Positions 14,973 through 23,247 of a stretch of 32,207 nucleotides of DNA are shown piece after piece. The stretch's first letter is position 1; each line of letters begins with the position of its first letter. The notes under the pieces were generated by a model that saw only the letters and a list, made by a program, of their open reading frames with translations, made no database searches and had not been told where the DNA came from. Both the position numbers and the translations under genes were made by a program. Origin of the DNA: a virus; IMG/VR virus record IMGVR_UViG_3300044636_000070, positions 1-32,207 of that record, one strand, 5' to 3'.

Positions 14973-15353
14973 ATGGACCGTCCTAATAAACAGGAGTCGA
15001 AGAAAATGCAGCCCGCTAAGATGATGCCCAAGCGTATGAAGCCGAAGACGCTGGGTCCGATGCAAGCCGCGACCCCGCCTGATACGTCGCAAGATGACGC
15101 TCAAGTGCAGGCCAATATCAACCGACTGATGGAATCGCGTCGGGCGGACCAAAACATGATTCCTACGCTCGAACAGCAAGAGCGTATGCGTCGCCAGAAA
15201 GAAGAGTCCGACATGGACACCGCGACTGATAAAGCAGCACAAGATGCTCCGCGTCGGTCGATGGGCCTAGCTAAAGGTGGCTCGGTGAGTTCCGCTTCCA
15301 GTCGCGCTGACGGTTGCGCTCAACGCGGCAAGACTAAAGGACGGTTCGTATGA
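14973..15353 (+). CDS. Basic protein with C-terminal tag, copy 2
   Basis: A 126-aa, Met/Gln/Lys-rich protein without a globular-looking core, ending KGGSVSSASSRADG, CAQ, RGKTKGRFV. A strong AGGAG at 14992-14996 sits 9 bases before an in-frame ATG at 15006, so the real start may be there (115 aa) rather than at 14973. The ATGA overlap with the next gene implies coupled translation. The tag is nearly the same as that of the next gene while the rest of the two proteins is unrelated. Confidence 0.72.
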   Translation: MDRPNKQESKKMQPAKMMPKRMKPKTLGPMQAATPPDTSQDDAQVQANINRLMESRRADQNMIPTLEQQERMRRQKEESDMDTATDKAAQDAPRRSMGLAKGGSVSSASSRADGCAQRGKTKGRFV

Positions 15354-16036
15354 AAAAGCGTAAATTCTCCGACGGTGGTCGGTTCGAAGAAGATACTTAC
15401 GAGCGGGCAAAACGCTTCTTGCAACAGTCTGGTGCCGAGGGCGAGACCCCCGCGCTAGATGAAATTCTTGCGAGTAAACGTGCTGCGCGTTCTGTCTCGC
15501 GTCCCCCGATTAAGACTGTCGAGGGTGATGAAGGCCCGGCCATTACTCGTACGGTAGATACGAGTGGAGCGGAAGCTGACGATCGTCGTGCTGCCGCAGA
15601 GAGTCAAGCTGCGCGGTCGCGAGCGATGGCTCCCGCTGCACCCGCCCCTCGCGCTGCTGCTCCCACGCCCCGCGCTGCCGCACCGGCCCCCGCTGATGTG
15701 CCGCCCCTTGTCTCCCCGCCGCAGCCTGAGCCTGATCGGCTTGTCTCTAACCGGAACCGGATGGGTGAGCGGGCTGCGGAGCAGATGGAGAAGAAGGGCT
15801 CGATCTACAGCCGTGATTATGGTAAGCCTCGTGCTGAGCGTGAAGCCGCAGCCGCTGCCCGGCAGTTGCCGACGCCTCGGTCACAGCGCATGTTCCAGTC
15901 TCGTAGGCGGACTCCATATCAAGCTGCTGCGGTAGCGGGGAGCCCCGGTTATGCGAAGGGCGGCTCTGTCAGTTCGGCGTCGAGTCGTGCAGACGGGATC
16001 GCTAAACGTGGTAAGACCAAGGGACGTGTACTGTGA
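15350..16036 (+). CDS. Pro/Ala/Arg-rich basic protein with C-terminal tag, copy 3
   Basis: A 228-aa protein, mostly low complexity. Residues ~85-125 are an Ala/Pro run (APAAPAPRAAAPTPRAAAP), flanked by Arg-rich segments (SQRMFQSRRRTPYQ). It ends YAKGGSVSSASSRADG, IAKRGKTKGRVL. Predicted disordered and strongly basic. It may be a DNA-contacting or packaged protein, but only composition suggests that. The stop shares bases with the next ATG (TGATG). Confidence 0.75.
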   Translation: MKKRKFSDGGRFEEDTYERAKRFLQQSGAEGETPALDEILASKRAARSVSRPPIKTVEGDEGPAITRTVDTSGAEADDRRAAAESQAARSRAMAPAAPAPRAAAPTPRAAAPAPADVPPLVSPPQPEPDRLVSNRNRMGERAAEQMEKKGSIYSRDYGKPRAEREAAAAARQLPTPRSQRMFQSRRRTPYQAAAVAGSPGYAKGGSVSSASSRADGIAKRGKTKGRVL

Positions 16037-16275
16037 TGGCGTCGAGGGGGATGGGCATCATCTCCCCTCGCAAGATGCCCAAGCGCAAGCATCGTAAAGA
16101 CGGTGATGAATTCAACATGTACGCAGAGGGTGGCCCTGTTGGTCTCTACGCCAACATCCATGCTAAGCGTAACCGAATCAAAGCCGGTTCCGGGGAAAAG
16201 ATGCGTAAACCGGGTAGTCCCGGTGCTCCTACTGCCAAAGCATTCCGAGAGTCTGCTAAGACGGCAAAGAGGTAA
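16036..16275 (+). CDS. Small basic conserved aquatic-phage protein
   Basis: A 79-aa protein beginning at the ATG within TGATG; a GTG one codon earlier is possible. It contains NMYAEGGPVGLYANIHAKRN and KAGSGEKMRKPGSPGAPTAK, a motif I have seen repeatedly in phage genomes from aquatic samples. It is Lys/Arg/Gly-rich and probably unstructured. Function unknown. It immediately precedes the first adaptor gene. Confidence 0.8.
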   Translation: MASRGMGIISPRKMPKRKHRKDGDEFNMYAEGGPVGLYANIHAKRNRIKAGSGEKMRKPGSPGAPTAKAFRESAKTAKR

Positions 16276-16281
16276 TCTGTA

Positions 16282-16977
16282 ATGGCTACCACTGGTGTTG
16301 CCGATTTTAATCTCGACTTCAACGAGATTGCAGAAGACGCGTGGGAACGTGCGGGTCGCGAGATGCGGTCTGGCTATGACCTGCGTACGGCTCGCCGGTC
16401 GATGAATCTGTTGACGATTGAGTTTGCCAATCGTGGCATCAACATGTGGACGATCGAGCCGGGGACGATCAACTTGACTCCCGGCGTCTCTACATACCCA
16501 CTGCCCGCAGATACGATTGATATTCTTGAACACACGATTCGTACCGGTGCGGGCAACCCCACTACACAGTCTGATCTAACAATTTCTCGTATCAGTGTTT
16601 CTACCTATTCAGCCATCCCTGCGAAATTAGCACAGGGGCGGCCTATCCAGATTTTTGTGCGTCGTCTTCGTGATGCCCCTGAAATCGTTCTTTGGCCTGT
16701 ACCGGACTCGTCTACTCCATATGTTCTCGCATATTACCGCTTACGTCGTATTCAGAATGCAGGGTCTGGGGCTTATACACAGGATGCTCCGTTCCGGTTC
16801 TTACCCGCAATTGTTGCAGGGCTTGCGTACCACATTGCAATGAAAGTGCCCGAGCTTGCCGAGCGCGTTCCGATGCTGAAAGAGGCGTATGACGAGCAGT
16901 TCAACTTGGCTGCTGGGGAAGACCGCGAGAAAGCGTCTGTCCGGTTTGTCCCGCGTATGTATGGGATCCGGTCATGA
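16282..16977 (+). CDS. Head-tail adaptor-like protein 1
   Basis: A 231-aa protein with the features of podovirus/siphovirus adaptor proteins that ring the portal (P22 gp4, T7 gp11 type): an N-terminal helical bundle (IAEDAWERAGREMRSGYDLRTARRSMN, residues 12-38, in two helices), a beta-rich insert (TYPLPADTIDILEHTIRTG and similar), DAPEIVLWPVPD, and C-terminal helices (LPAIVAGLAYHIAMKVPE, LKEAYDEQFNLA). It would seal the portal exit after packaging. GAGG lies 9 bases upstream of the ATG. Confidence 0.78.
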   Translation: MATTGVADFNLDFNEIAEDAWERAGREMRSGYDLRTARRSMNLLTIEFANRGINMWTIEPGTINLTPGVSTYPLPADTIDILEHTIRTGAGNPTTQSDLTISRISVSTYSAIPAKLAQGRPIQIFVRRLRDAPEIVLWPVPDSSTPYVLAYYRLRRIQNAGSGAYTQDAPFRFLPAIVAGLAYHIAMKVPELAERVPMLKEAYDEQFNLAAGEDREKASVRFVPRMYGIRS

Positions 16978-17285
16978 GCAGCAAGTTTGCGTCCAGTAAA
17001 CGGGCGATTGCGGAGTGTGATATTTGTGGGTTTCGGTATAAACTGAAGCAGTTGAAAGAACTGATTGTTAAAGATACCCCGACGCAGATTCTGGCATGTA
17101 TGGAGTGCTGGAATCCGAGTCATCCGCAGTTAAAGCTTGGTACGTTCCCGGTTGAGGATCCGCAGGCAATTCGCAATCCTCGTCCTGACTTTACTGGTTA
17201 TCCGCAGAGTCGAGCACAGGTCAGACCGCTATTTGGCTTTGCAACCGTCCCGCGTCTCGGGGTCATCAACGTCTATACTCCTTAG
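16974..17285 (+). CDS. CxxC/CxxC putative metal-binding structural protein
   Basis: A 103-aa protein with CDIC at residues 15-18 and CMEC at 42-45, a likely zinc ribbon or knuckle, then a Pro-rich segment (NPRPDFTGYPQSRAQVRP) and a beta-like end (GVINVYTP). Proteins with this plan sit beside adaptor genes in aquatic phages. It could be a tail or connector component; a regulatory role is less likely given the position. ATGA overlap with the adaptor gene. Confidence 0.75.
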   Translation: MSSKFASSKRAIAECDICGFRYKLKQLKELIVKDTPTQILACMECWNPSHPQLKLGTFPVEDPQAIRNPRPDFTGYPQSRAQVRPLFGFATVPRLGVINVYTP

Positions 17286-17293
17286 AGGTCACC

Positions 17294-17476
17294 ATGAAAG
17301 ATATGTCTGCCAAAACAGCGGTTCACAAACATGAGAAAGCGATGCACCCCGGCAAGCCGATGACTAAGCTTGCTAAAGGCGGTGTCACGAGCGCTAACAT
17401 GAAGAAGTACGGTCGCAACCTTGCTCGTGCTATGAACCAGAAAAAGTCCTCCTTTACGTACAAGAAAGGGGCTTGA
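17294..17476 (+). CDS. 60-aa basic mini-protein with KGGVTSANMKKYGRN motif
   Basis: GAGG precedes the ATG by 5-7 bases. The protein is Lys-rich: KTAVHKHEKAMHPGKPMTKLA, split by Pro/Gly, then KGGVTSANMKKYGRNLARAM and a Lys/Ser end. The motif recurs in small proteins of aquatic phages as far as I recall. The KGG start of the motif echoes the KGGSVSS tag of the 15 kb genes. Function unknown. Confidence 0.78.
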   Translation: MKDMSAKTAVHKHEKAMHPGKPMTKLAKGGVTSANMKKYGRNLARAMNQKKSSFTYKKGA

Positions 17477-17477
17477 G

Positions 17478-17645
17478 ATGGCAACGAAGAAAGAATCGTG
17501 GAAGTCCAGTACGCCTGTGACTATCCAGAATCTTGATACGCTGCTTGCCGCTAAGGAACCCAACCCGACCAAGACAAGCGGGATCAAGGTTCGTGGCGGT
17601 AAAGCACAGACTAAGGGCAAGATGGCCCGTGGACCGATGGCGTAA
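17478..17645 (+). CDS. 55-aa basic mini-protein ending in a KGKMARGPMA motif
   Basis: ATG at 17478 overlaps no gene and follows the previous stop by one base. The 55-residue product is MATKKESWKSSTP..., a middle with NLDTLLAAKEPNP, and the end GIKVRGGKAQTKGKMARGPMA (split as GIKVRGGKAQ and TKGKMARGPMA). 'R-G-GA-TKG...ARGPM' endings are common in mini-proteins of aquatic phages by my recollection. Short, basic, no membrane segment. The next gene starts 3 bases later. Confidence 0.72.
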   Translation: MATKKESWKSSTPVTIQNLDTLLAAKEPNPTKTSGIKVRGGKAQTKGKMARGPMA

Positions 17646-17648
17646 GCT

Positions 17649-18287
17649 ATGAACTACGTAGAGCTTTGTGCAAACATTCAGGAAGTCTGTGAGACGACAT
17701 TTACGTCGTCTCAGCTTGCTATGTTCACGAAGCAAGCTGAACAGAAGATCTACAACACTGTCCAGCTTCCCGTTTTACGTCAGACGACAACTTTGACGTT
17801 TACGCCGGGTAACCCTCTACTGACTCTGCCGCTAGATTTTCTCTACGCGTTTTCGTTCGCTGTTAACACAGGTACGGGCAGCTTTGAGTTTTTGTTGAAC
17901 AAAGATACGGACTTCATGCGGGAAGCGTATCCCTCTGCTTCAACGACCGGGGTGCCGCAATACTACGCGTTTCAAGATGAAATCACGGTCTTCGTCGCCC
18001 CCACCCCGAACATCGCCTATACGTCTACTTTAACCTATGCCGCGTACCCTCTTTCGATCTCTGATCCGTTAAGTGGTGGTACCACGTGGCTTGGAGAGGA
18101 GTTCGACTCCGCGCTATTGAACGGGGCGTTGGTTGAAGCGATCCGGTTCATGAAAGGCGAAGCGGACCTTGTGGCGATGTATCAGCAGTTGTATGTACAA
18201 GCTGTTGGGCTGATCAAAGTGCTGGGTGACGGCAAGCTGCGTCAGGATACGTACCGTTCTGGTCAAGTTCGGATGAAGGTCAGCTAA
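17649..18287 (+). CDS. Head-tail adaptor-like protein 2
   Basis: A 212-aa protein with the same helix - beta insert - helix order as the gene at 16282 but little sequence identity: NYVELCANIQEVCETTFTSS, a helix with AMFTKQAEQKIYN, TFTPGNPLLTLPLDFLYAFS, DEITVFVAPTPN, YAAYPLSISDP, and a C-terminal helical part (GALVEAIRFMKGEADLVAMY). Such pairs form two stacked rings between portal and tail in short-tailed phages. The final RSGQVRMKVS is also family-like. TAATG overlap with the next gene. Confidence 0.78.
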   Translation: MNYVELCANIQEVCETTFTSSQLAMFTKQAEQKIYNTVQLPVLRQTTTLTFTPGNPLLTLPLDFLYAFSFAVNTGTGSFEFLLNKDTDFMREAYPSASTTGVPQYYAFQDEITVFVAPTPNIAYTSTLTYAAYPLSISDPLSGGTTWLGEEFDSALLNGALVEAIRFMKGEADLVAMYQQLYVQAVGLIKVLGDGKLRQDTYRSGQVRMKVS

Positions 18288-18703
18288 TGGCTATCACGAC
18301 TGGGTTGTGCTTTAGTTTCAAGAAAGAACTGTTCGAAGCTATCCACGACTTCAATACAGACACATTCAAGGCTGCGCTATACACAAGCGCGGCTAATATC
18401 GGCCCGAATACGGCGGTATATACCACTGCTGGTGAGCTTCCTGCTGGTGGGGGCTATTCGACGGGCGGGCTTACGTTAACTGGGGCGACGGTTAGTTTAT
18501 CTAACGGCACCGCGTTTGTTGACTTTGCGAATGCGGTGTGGGTGTCCACTAACTTCACTGCTGTTGGCGTTTTAGTCTACAACTTCTCGAAAGCCAATAG
18601 GGCGGTGTTTGTCTATAACTTTGGTTCCACTACTACCTCAGCCGGTAATTTTGTTCTACAGTTCCCGGAAAATAATTCTAGCCAAGCAATCATCAGGATT
18701 TAA
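18287..18703 (+). CDS. Small beta-rich virion protein
   Basis: A 138-aa protein starting FKKELFEAIHDFNTDTFKAA, then LYTSAANIGPNTAVYTTAGE, a Gly-rich beta part and a final FPENNSSQAIIRI. The 'T-D-F-KAALYTS-A' opening is typical of a structural protein found between adaptor and fibre genes in many tailed phages and prophages. Likely a tail-tip or fibre-associated subunit. No enzymatic motif. Confidence 0.75.
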   Translation: MAITTGLCFSFKKELFEAIHDFNTDTFKAALYTSAANIGPNTAVYTTAGELPAGGGYSTGGLTLTGATVSLSNGTAFVDFANAVWVSTNFTAVGVLVYNFSKANRAVFVYNFGSTTTSAGNFVLQFPENNSSQAIIRI

Positions 18704-18705
18704 TC

Positions 18706-20211
18706 ATGCCCAGTTCATACTCCCCGAACCTTAAGATTGAGCTTATCGGTATCGGTGAGCAGACTGATGCTTGGGGTACTACGACCAACGACAACTTCGA
18801 GAACGTCTTTGAGGAAGCCATCACTGGGATGGCAACTGCTACGTTCCCGCTTGATAATGACTATGACTGGGCTGCGGGATACGTGGACTCTGTTGGTTCA
18901 CAGGCCCAACGTAATCTAGTCATTGAAGTTACTGGCACGATTTCGGCGACGCGGAACTTTATTGTCCCAACCATTGAAAAGCAGTACCTCGTTTACAACA
19001 ACACAATCGGTGCGCAGTCGATCGTTGTAAAGACTCTAGCAGGTACTGGTATCACTGTTCCAAATGGGCAGCGAGCGCACTTGTTTGTTAACGGCACTGA
19101 TGTTGTTGCAGTGGTTGACTATTTCCCGACGCTGCGTGCCGGGGTTGCTACGCTTGATACCGCGCTACCTGTCTCAAGTGGGGGTACAGGACAAACTAAC
19201 CTTGCCAGCGTGTCTGTTGGGTCGGCGACTACTGCGACTACTGCGACTACCGCTACTAACGTAGCAGGTGGTACTGCGAATCAGATTCCGTATAACACTG
19301 GTGCGGGTGCTACATCGTTTATCGTTGCTCCTACTGTAGCTAGCACCTTCTTGCAATGGGATGGTACTGCGTTTACATGGGCAGCAGCCGGAGGTGGCGG
19401 AGGTGGAGTTACTTCTTTTTCCGCTGGTACTACTGGATTAACTCCCAATTCCGCCACAACGGGGGTGGTAACTCTTGGGGGCACATTAGCGGTTGCCAAT
19501 GGCGGCACCGGGCAGACCAGTCTTTCTAACGTGTCTGTCGGCTCAGCTTCTAATGTAGCTGGTGGCGCTGCTAATCAGCTCGTCTACAACACGAACCCCG
19601 GCGTTACAGCGTTTTTAGCCGCGCCCACCGTTGCTAGTACATACTTACAATGGAGTGGGTCCGCTTTAGTCTGGGCAGCTTTACCCGCTTCGGTTTCATC
19701 TTTTTCAGCCGGTACAACCGGACTCACCCCATCAGTTTCTACAACTGGCGCAGTTACACTTGCGGGCACTTTAGGTACCGCTAATGGGGGTAGTGGACGG
19801 ACCGATTTAACTTACCCTACTGGCCCGGACACTGTAGCTGGGATTGCTGCGACGCAAACGCTAACGAATAAGAAAATCACAAAACGCGTTTCTTCCGCAG
19901 CTACTATCGCGAGCCCGCTATCTTGGAATAGTAATAATTTTGACCAGTACGTAAGCACTGGGCAGACCACCAATTTAGTAATCGATGTTGATGCTGGTGC
20001 GCCCACAAACGGCCAAGTGATTATTTTCCGTATTAAAGATAACGGTATCAGTCGATCGCTTACATTCACAACTGGGCTTGTTAATAGTTTCCGTGCGGTT
20101 GGCGTAGTTTTGCCGACAACAACCGTTGCTAATAAAGTTTTATATGTTGGGGCTATTTACAACGCTAACGAATCACGTTGGGATGTTGTTGCAGTAGCGC
20201 AAGAGGCTTAA
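18706..20211 (+). CDS. Tail fibre protein with internal repeats
   Basis: A 501-aa fibre. Residues 1-60 (SPNLKIELIGIGEQTDAWGT, NDNFENVFEEAI) are an N-terminal particle-binding module I recognise from many aquatic phage fibres. Residues ~70-150 are beta-rich. Residues ~155-370 hold repeats of GGTGQT, NVAGG-ANQ, APTVASTxLQW and SFSAGTTGLTP units, with a six-glycine run. The C-terminus begins with TLTNKKITKRV and ends in a beta-rich domain (VLYVGAIYNANESRWDVVAV), the probable trimerisation or receptor side. AGGA lies 7 bases before the ATG. A short-tailed phage would use it for host contact. Confidence 0.85.
   Translation: MPSSYSPNLKIELIGIGEQTDAWGTTTNDNFENVFEEAITGMATATFPLDNDYDWAAGYVDSVGSQAQRNLVIEVTGTISATRNFIVPTIEKQYLVYNNTIGAQSIVVKTLAGTGITVPNGQRAHLFVNGTDVVAVVDYFPTLRAGVATLDTALPVSSGGTGQTNLASVSVGSATTATTATTATNVAGGTANQIPYNTGAGATSFIVAPTVASTFLQWDGTAFTWAAAGGGGGGVTSFSAGTTGLTPNSATTGVVTLGGTLAVANGGTGQTSLSNVSVGSASNVAGGAANQLVYNTNPGVTAFLAAPTVASTYLQWSGSALVWAALPASVSSFSAGTTGLTPSVSTTGAVTLAGTLGTANGGSGRTDLTYPTGPDTVAGIAATQTLTNKKITKRVSSAATIASPLSWNSNNFDQYVSTGQTTNLVIDVDAGAPTNGQVIIFRIKDNGISRSLTFTTGLVNSFRAVGVVLPTTTVANKVLYVGAIYNANESRWDVVAVAQEA
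19180..19803 (+). repeat. Tail-fibre internal repeat
   Basis: GGTGQT-type hexapeptides start at 19180, 19501 and 19786 (the last is GGSGRT), giving units of 107 and 95 residues. Each unit carries NVAGG-ANQ, YNT, APTVAST-LQW and a SFSAGTTGLTP block. The first unit is longer because of an ATT-type Ala/Thr expansion (SATTATTATTATN). The units are alike in protein but diverged in DNA, so the duplication is not recent. Confidence 0.85.
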
Positions 20212-21327
20212 ATGGCAACATACTATTGGGTGGGCGGTACGGGTGACGCCACTCTATCTACGAATTGGGCGGCATTTTCGGGCGGCCCCGGTGGTGCGGG
20301 GGTTCCAACTCTTGCAGATGATATTGTAATTGATAGTAATTCTGGGTCTGGGACTATCGACTTTGGGTATACCACTTGTGCGTCTTTAACTGTAACTTCT
20401 ACTACCTCGATTATTGCAGCCACGTCCAAACATTCTATTGATATATCTGCGAATTGTTCGATCCAAAAAGCTGGGTTTTGTGATTACAACCTTGGGCAGA
20501 ATGTATATATAACTTTTACCCCCTCACTGACACCCCGAACGATGGCAACTGTGTCATCAAATACTTTCTCGGGGGTTGCATTGGTTGATGCTGATGTAAC
20601 ATTCCCATATATTGCTCCAACTGTTGTTTGGACAGTGGAATCAGTCATTTGCTTCGGCGCTAGTAAGTTAACAATTAATATTTTTCTTTATACGACTGTA
20701 CTTAGTTGTAATGATACGACACAGTTAGTTTTTGGGAATTCTGGGCGGGTGTATTTTAGGCAGGTTTTTGCAGTAACTAATACCGGTTCAGTTGTCGTTA
20801 GCAGTTATACGATTGCGGGTATTTTCTTTCGTCCGACAGATGCTGATTTACCACAGTATTTAGTCTTTGACGGCGGTGGGCATTCATATCCGGCGTTATA
20901 TTTAAGTACAACAAGTATATCATCTACATACCCAGCGGGTACTAGTGTGTTCTTAGTGTTACTGGGCAATCCAACATTGTATAGATTACAGATGGAGCTG
21001 GGGAATAAAATAGATTTGGGCCTTGAGTTACAGAGTAATATGACAGTTACTGATAATATAGCTTTTACACAGTTAGCCGCTACTACCACATATCAGCAAA
21101 AATTAATTTCGGCCCCCGCTGCTGTTACAAGAAATATCACGGTTAATTCAGCTACAACTTTCGGTACATTATCAGAACCAGTCGCATACCGGCTCTATGT
21201 AAAAGATATAAATGTTGTTAATCCTTCGCGGCGAATTCCGGCGTTTACTAGTAATGGTTGTGTTGATGGAGGTAATAATACGAACTGGGATTTTGGTTCG
21301 ACTGGATTTCCTATCTTACTAAATTAA
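20212..21327 (+). CDS. Putative receptor-binding or adhesin-like tail protein
   Basis: A 371-aa, Thr/Ser/Val-rich, beta-dominated protein with few charged residues. It opens ATYYWVGGTGDATLSTNWAA followed by GGPGGAGVPTLADDIVIDSN, an opening that I associate with phage fibre and bacterial surface proteins of beta-helix or beta-sandwich type. It lacks coiled-coil and membrane segments. The codon mix is more AT-rich than that of the head genes. Position right after the fibre (TAAATG junction) suggests a second adhesin. Assignment to receptor binding is inference. Confidence 0.65.
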   Translation: MATYYWVGGTGDATLSTNWAAFSGGPGGAGVPTLADDIVIDSNSGSGTIDFGYTTCASLTVTSTTSIIAATSKHSIDISANCSIQKAGFCDYNLGQNVYITFTPSLTPRTMATVSSNTFSGVALVDADVTFPYIAPTVVWTVESVICFGASKLTINIFLYTTVLSCNDTTQLVFGNSGRVYFRQVFAVTNTGSVVVSSYTIAGIFFRPTDADLPQYLVFDGGGHSYPALYLSTTSISSTYPAGTSVFLVLLGNPTLYRLQMELGNKIDLGLELQSNMTVTDNIAFTQLAATTTYQQKLISAPAAVTRNITVNSATTFGTLSEPVAYRLYVKDINVVNPSRRIPAFTSNGCVDGGNNTNWDFGSTGFPILLN

Positions 21328-21333
21328 GTAATC

Positions 21334-23247
21334 ATGCCACTCAAGAAAGTTTTACCTAAACCCGGCGTCAACCGGGAAAATACCCGCTACACCAACGAAC
21401 AGGGTTGGTATGTTAGCGATAAGGTGCGCTTTCGTCAGGGTACGCCTGAGAAGATCGGTGGATGGTTGCGTATTAATAACTATACTTTTCTCGGTGTTTG
21501 CCGGGCGCTGTTTAACTGGTTTGATCTTAACCAGAGTAATTGGATCGCGGTTGGGACTAACTTAAAGTATTACTTGACCCGTGGCACGCAGTATTACGAC
21601 ATTACCCCGATCCGATACACAACTGCTGCGGGTGGGGCTACTTTTTCGGCGGTAACTGTTCCGCCGTTTAGCTCTACGATTACAGTTACTTGCCCCGCGC
21701 ATGGCGCGCTAATCAATGACTTTGTGACTTTTAGTGGTGCGGTTAGCCTTGGCGGGAATATCACGGCAGCGGTGCTCAACCAAGAGTATCAGATCGCTTC
21801 CATTATCGATAACAATACATTCGTTATCACTGCTAAAGACCCGGTTACCGGGTTACCGGTCACGTCAAACGCGGCTGATACTGGGAATGGCGGCACGCTT
21901 ACTGTCGCTGCGTTTCAGATTAATACCGGTAACGTAGTAGCTACTACGCCCAGCCCGTCAAGTACAGCTTCGTGGGGGTTAGGCCCGTGGGGCACCGGTC
22001 CGTGGGGCGGTGGGTCAAACACAGTTTTGCCGCTGCGGGTGTGGAGTCAGGGTAACTTCGGTGAGGACTTAGTTTTTGCCCCACGTGGTGGTCGTATTTA
22101 TTACTGGGACGCCACGCTCGGCCCATCTGTTCGCGGGAAAGATCTCGCTACACTCCCCGGTGCTGCTAATGTCCCGATCATCCAGAACTATGTAGTAATT
22201 TCTGACGTTTACCGGTTTGTTTTCGCGTTTGGGGCCAATGATTACGGGTCGCCAACGCAAAACCCAATGCTTATTCGTTGGTCTGATCAAGAAGACGCGC
22301 TAGACTGGACTCCAAGCGCAACAAGCCAAGCTGGGAGTATTTTGTTGTCGCGGGGCTCCGAAATCATAACGGCGCTTCAATCACGGCAAGAGATACTTGT
22401 TTGGACTGATACCGCGCTTTATTCTTTACAGTACCTTGGGGCTCCTGATATTTGGGGGGCGCAGCTCCAAGGCGATAACATCTCTATCGCGGGGCAGAAC
22501 GCGGTTGCTTTCGCAAACGGGGTGTCGTATTGGATGGGTGTGGATAAGTTTTACAAGTACGACGGTCGTACTCAAACGCTTCGCTGCGACCTTCGGCAGT
22601 ATATCTTCCAAGATCTTAACATCCTTCAAAGCCCACAGATTTTTGCTGGTACCAACGAAGGATTTAATGAAGTCTGGTGGTTTTATTGTTCAGCAAACTC
22701 CAACCAGATTGACCGATATGTCATCTATAACTATCTAGAGGACATCTGGTACTACGGGAACTTAGGGCGTACCGCGTGGCTCGACTCTGGGTTACAAGAT
22801 TATCCGATTGCTGCTACGTATAGCTACAACCTTGTTGAGCACGAAAATGGGGTAGATGACGCAGAGACTCCGGCTGTTGCGCCGATTGTGGCGACCATTG
22901 AGTCTTCAGAATTTGACCTAGACGACGGGCACAACTTCATGTTCATCTGGCGGGTGCTGCCAGATTTGACTTTCCGTGGGTCTACCGCGACCAGTCCGAG
23001 CGGGGTCTTGACGTTACAGCCAATGGTTAATTCTGGCTCTGGTTATACGACGCCCGCTTCTGTTGGTGGTAATAACGCAAACACAGTCGTGCGTACTGCA
23101 ACTATACCTATAGAGGCGTTTACCGGCCAAGTCTTCACGCGCGTGCGTGGACGGCAGATGATCATGAAGTTCGAATCAACCGGGCTTGGGGTAAACTGGC
23201 AGCTCGGTTCAATGCGGCTTGACATGCGTAATGATGGACGGCGCTGA
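21334..23247 (+). CDS. Large tail protein, P22 gp10 / tail-nozzle-like
   Basis: A 637-aa beta-rich protein. The N-terminus (KPGVNRENTRYTNEQGWYVSDKVRF, split around residue 18; RQGTPEKIGGWLR) is characteristic of a family related to P22 gp10 packaged-DNA stabilisation and T7 gp12 nozzle proteins. Repeated WSDQEDALDW, YLGAPDIWG, GVSYWMGVDKFYKYDG and IYNYLEDIWYYGNLG segments suggest propeller-like blades. It likely forms part of the short tail tube below the adaptors. An insert at about residues 95-200 is Gly/Thr-rich and may be an exposed loop. Family link is by pattern memory. Confidence 0.78.
   Translation: MPLKKVLPKPGVNRENTRYTNEQGWYVSDKVRFRQGTPEKIGGWLRINNYTFLGVCRALFNWFDLNQSNWIAVGTNLKYYLTRGTQYYDITPIRYTTAAGGATFSAVTVPPFSSTITVTCPAHGALINDFVTFSGAVSLGGNITAAVLNQEYQIASIIDNNTFVITAKDPVTGLPVTSNAADTGNGGTLTVAAFQINTGNVVATTPSPSSTASWGLGPWGTGPWGGGSNTVLPLRVWSQGNFGEDLVFAPRGGRIYYWDATLGPSVRGKDLATLPGAANVPIIQNYVVISDVYRFVFAFGANDYGSPTQNPMLIRWSDQEDALDWTPSATSQAGSILLSRGSEIITALQSRQEILVWTDTALYSLQYLGAPDIWGAQLQGDNISIAGQNAVAFANGVSYWMGVDKFYKYDGRTQTLRCDLRQYIFQDLNILQSPQIFAGTNEGFNEVWWFYCSANSNQIDRYVIYNYLEDIWYYGNLGRTAWLDSGLQDYPIAATYSYNLVEHENGVDDAETPAVAPIVATIESSEFDLDDGHNFMFIWRVLPDLTFRGSTATSPSGVLTLQPMVNSGSGYTTPASVGGNNANTVVRTATIPIEAFTGQVFTRVRGRQMIMKFESTGLGVNWQLGSMRLDMRNDGRR

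Noticed and set aside
15949-16533. Minus-strand ORF of 194 codons
   Set aside because: Covers parts of three convincing + strand genes and shows no domain-like sequence.
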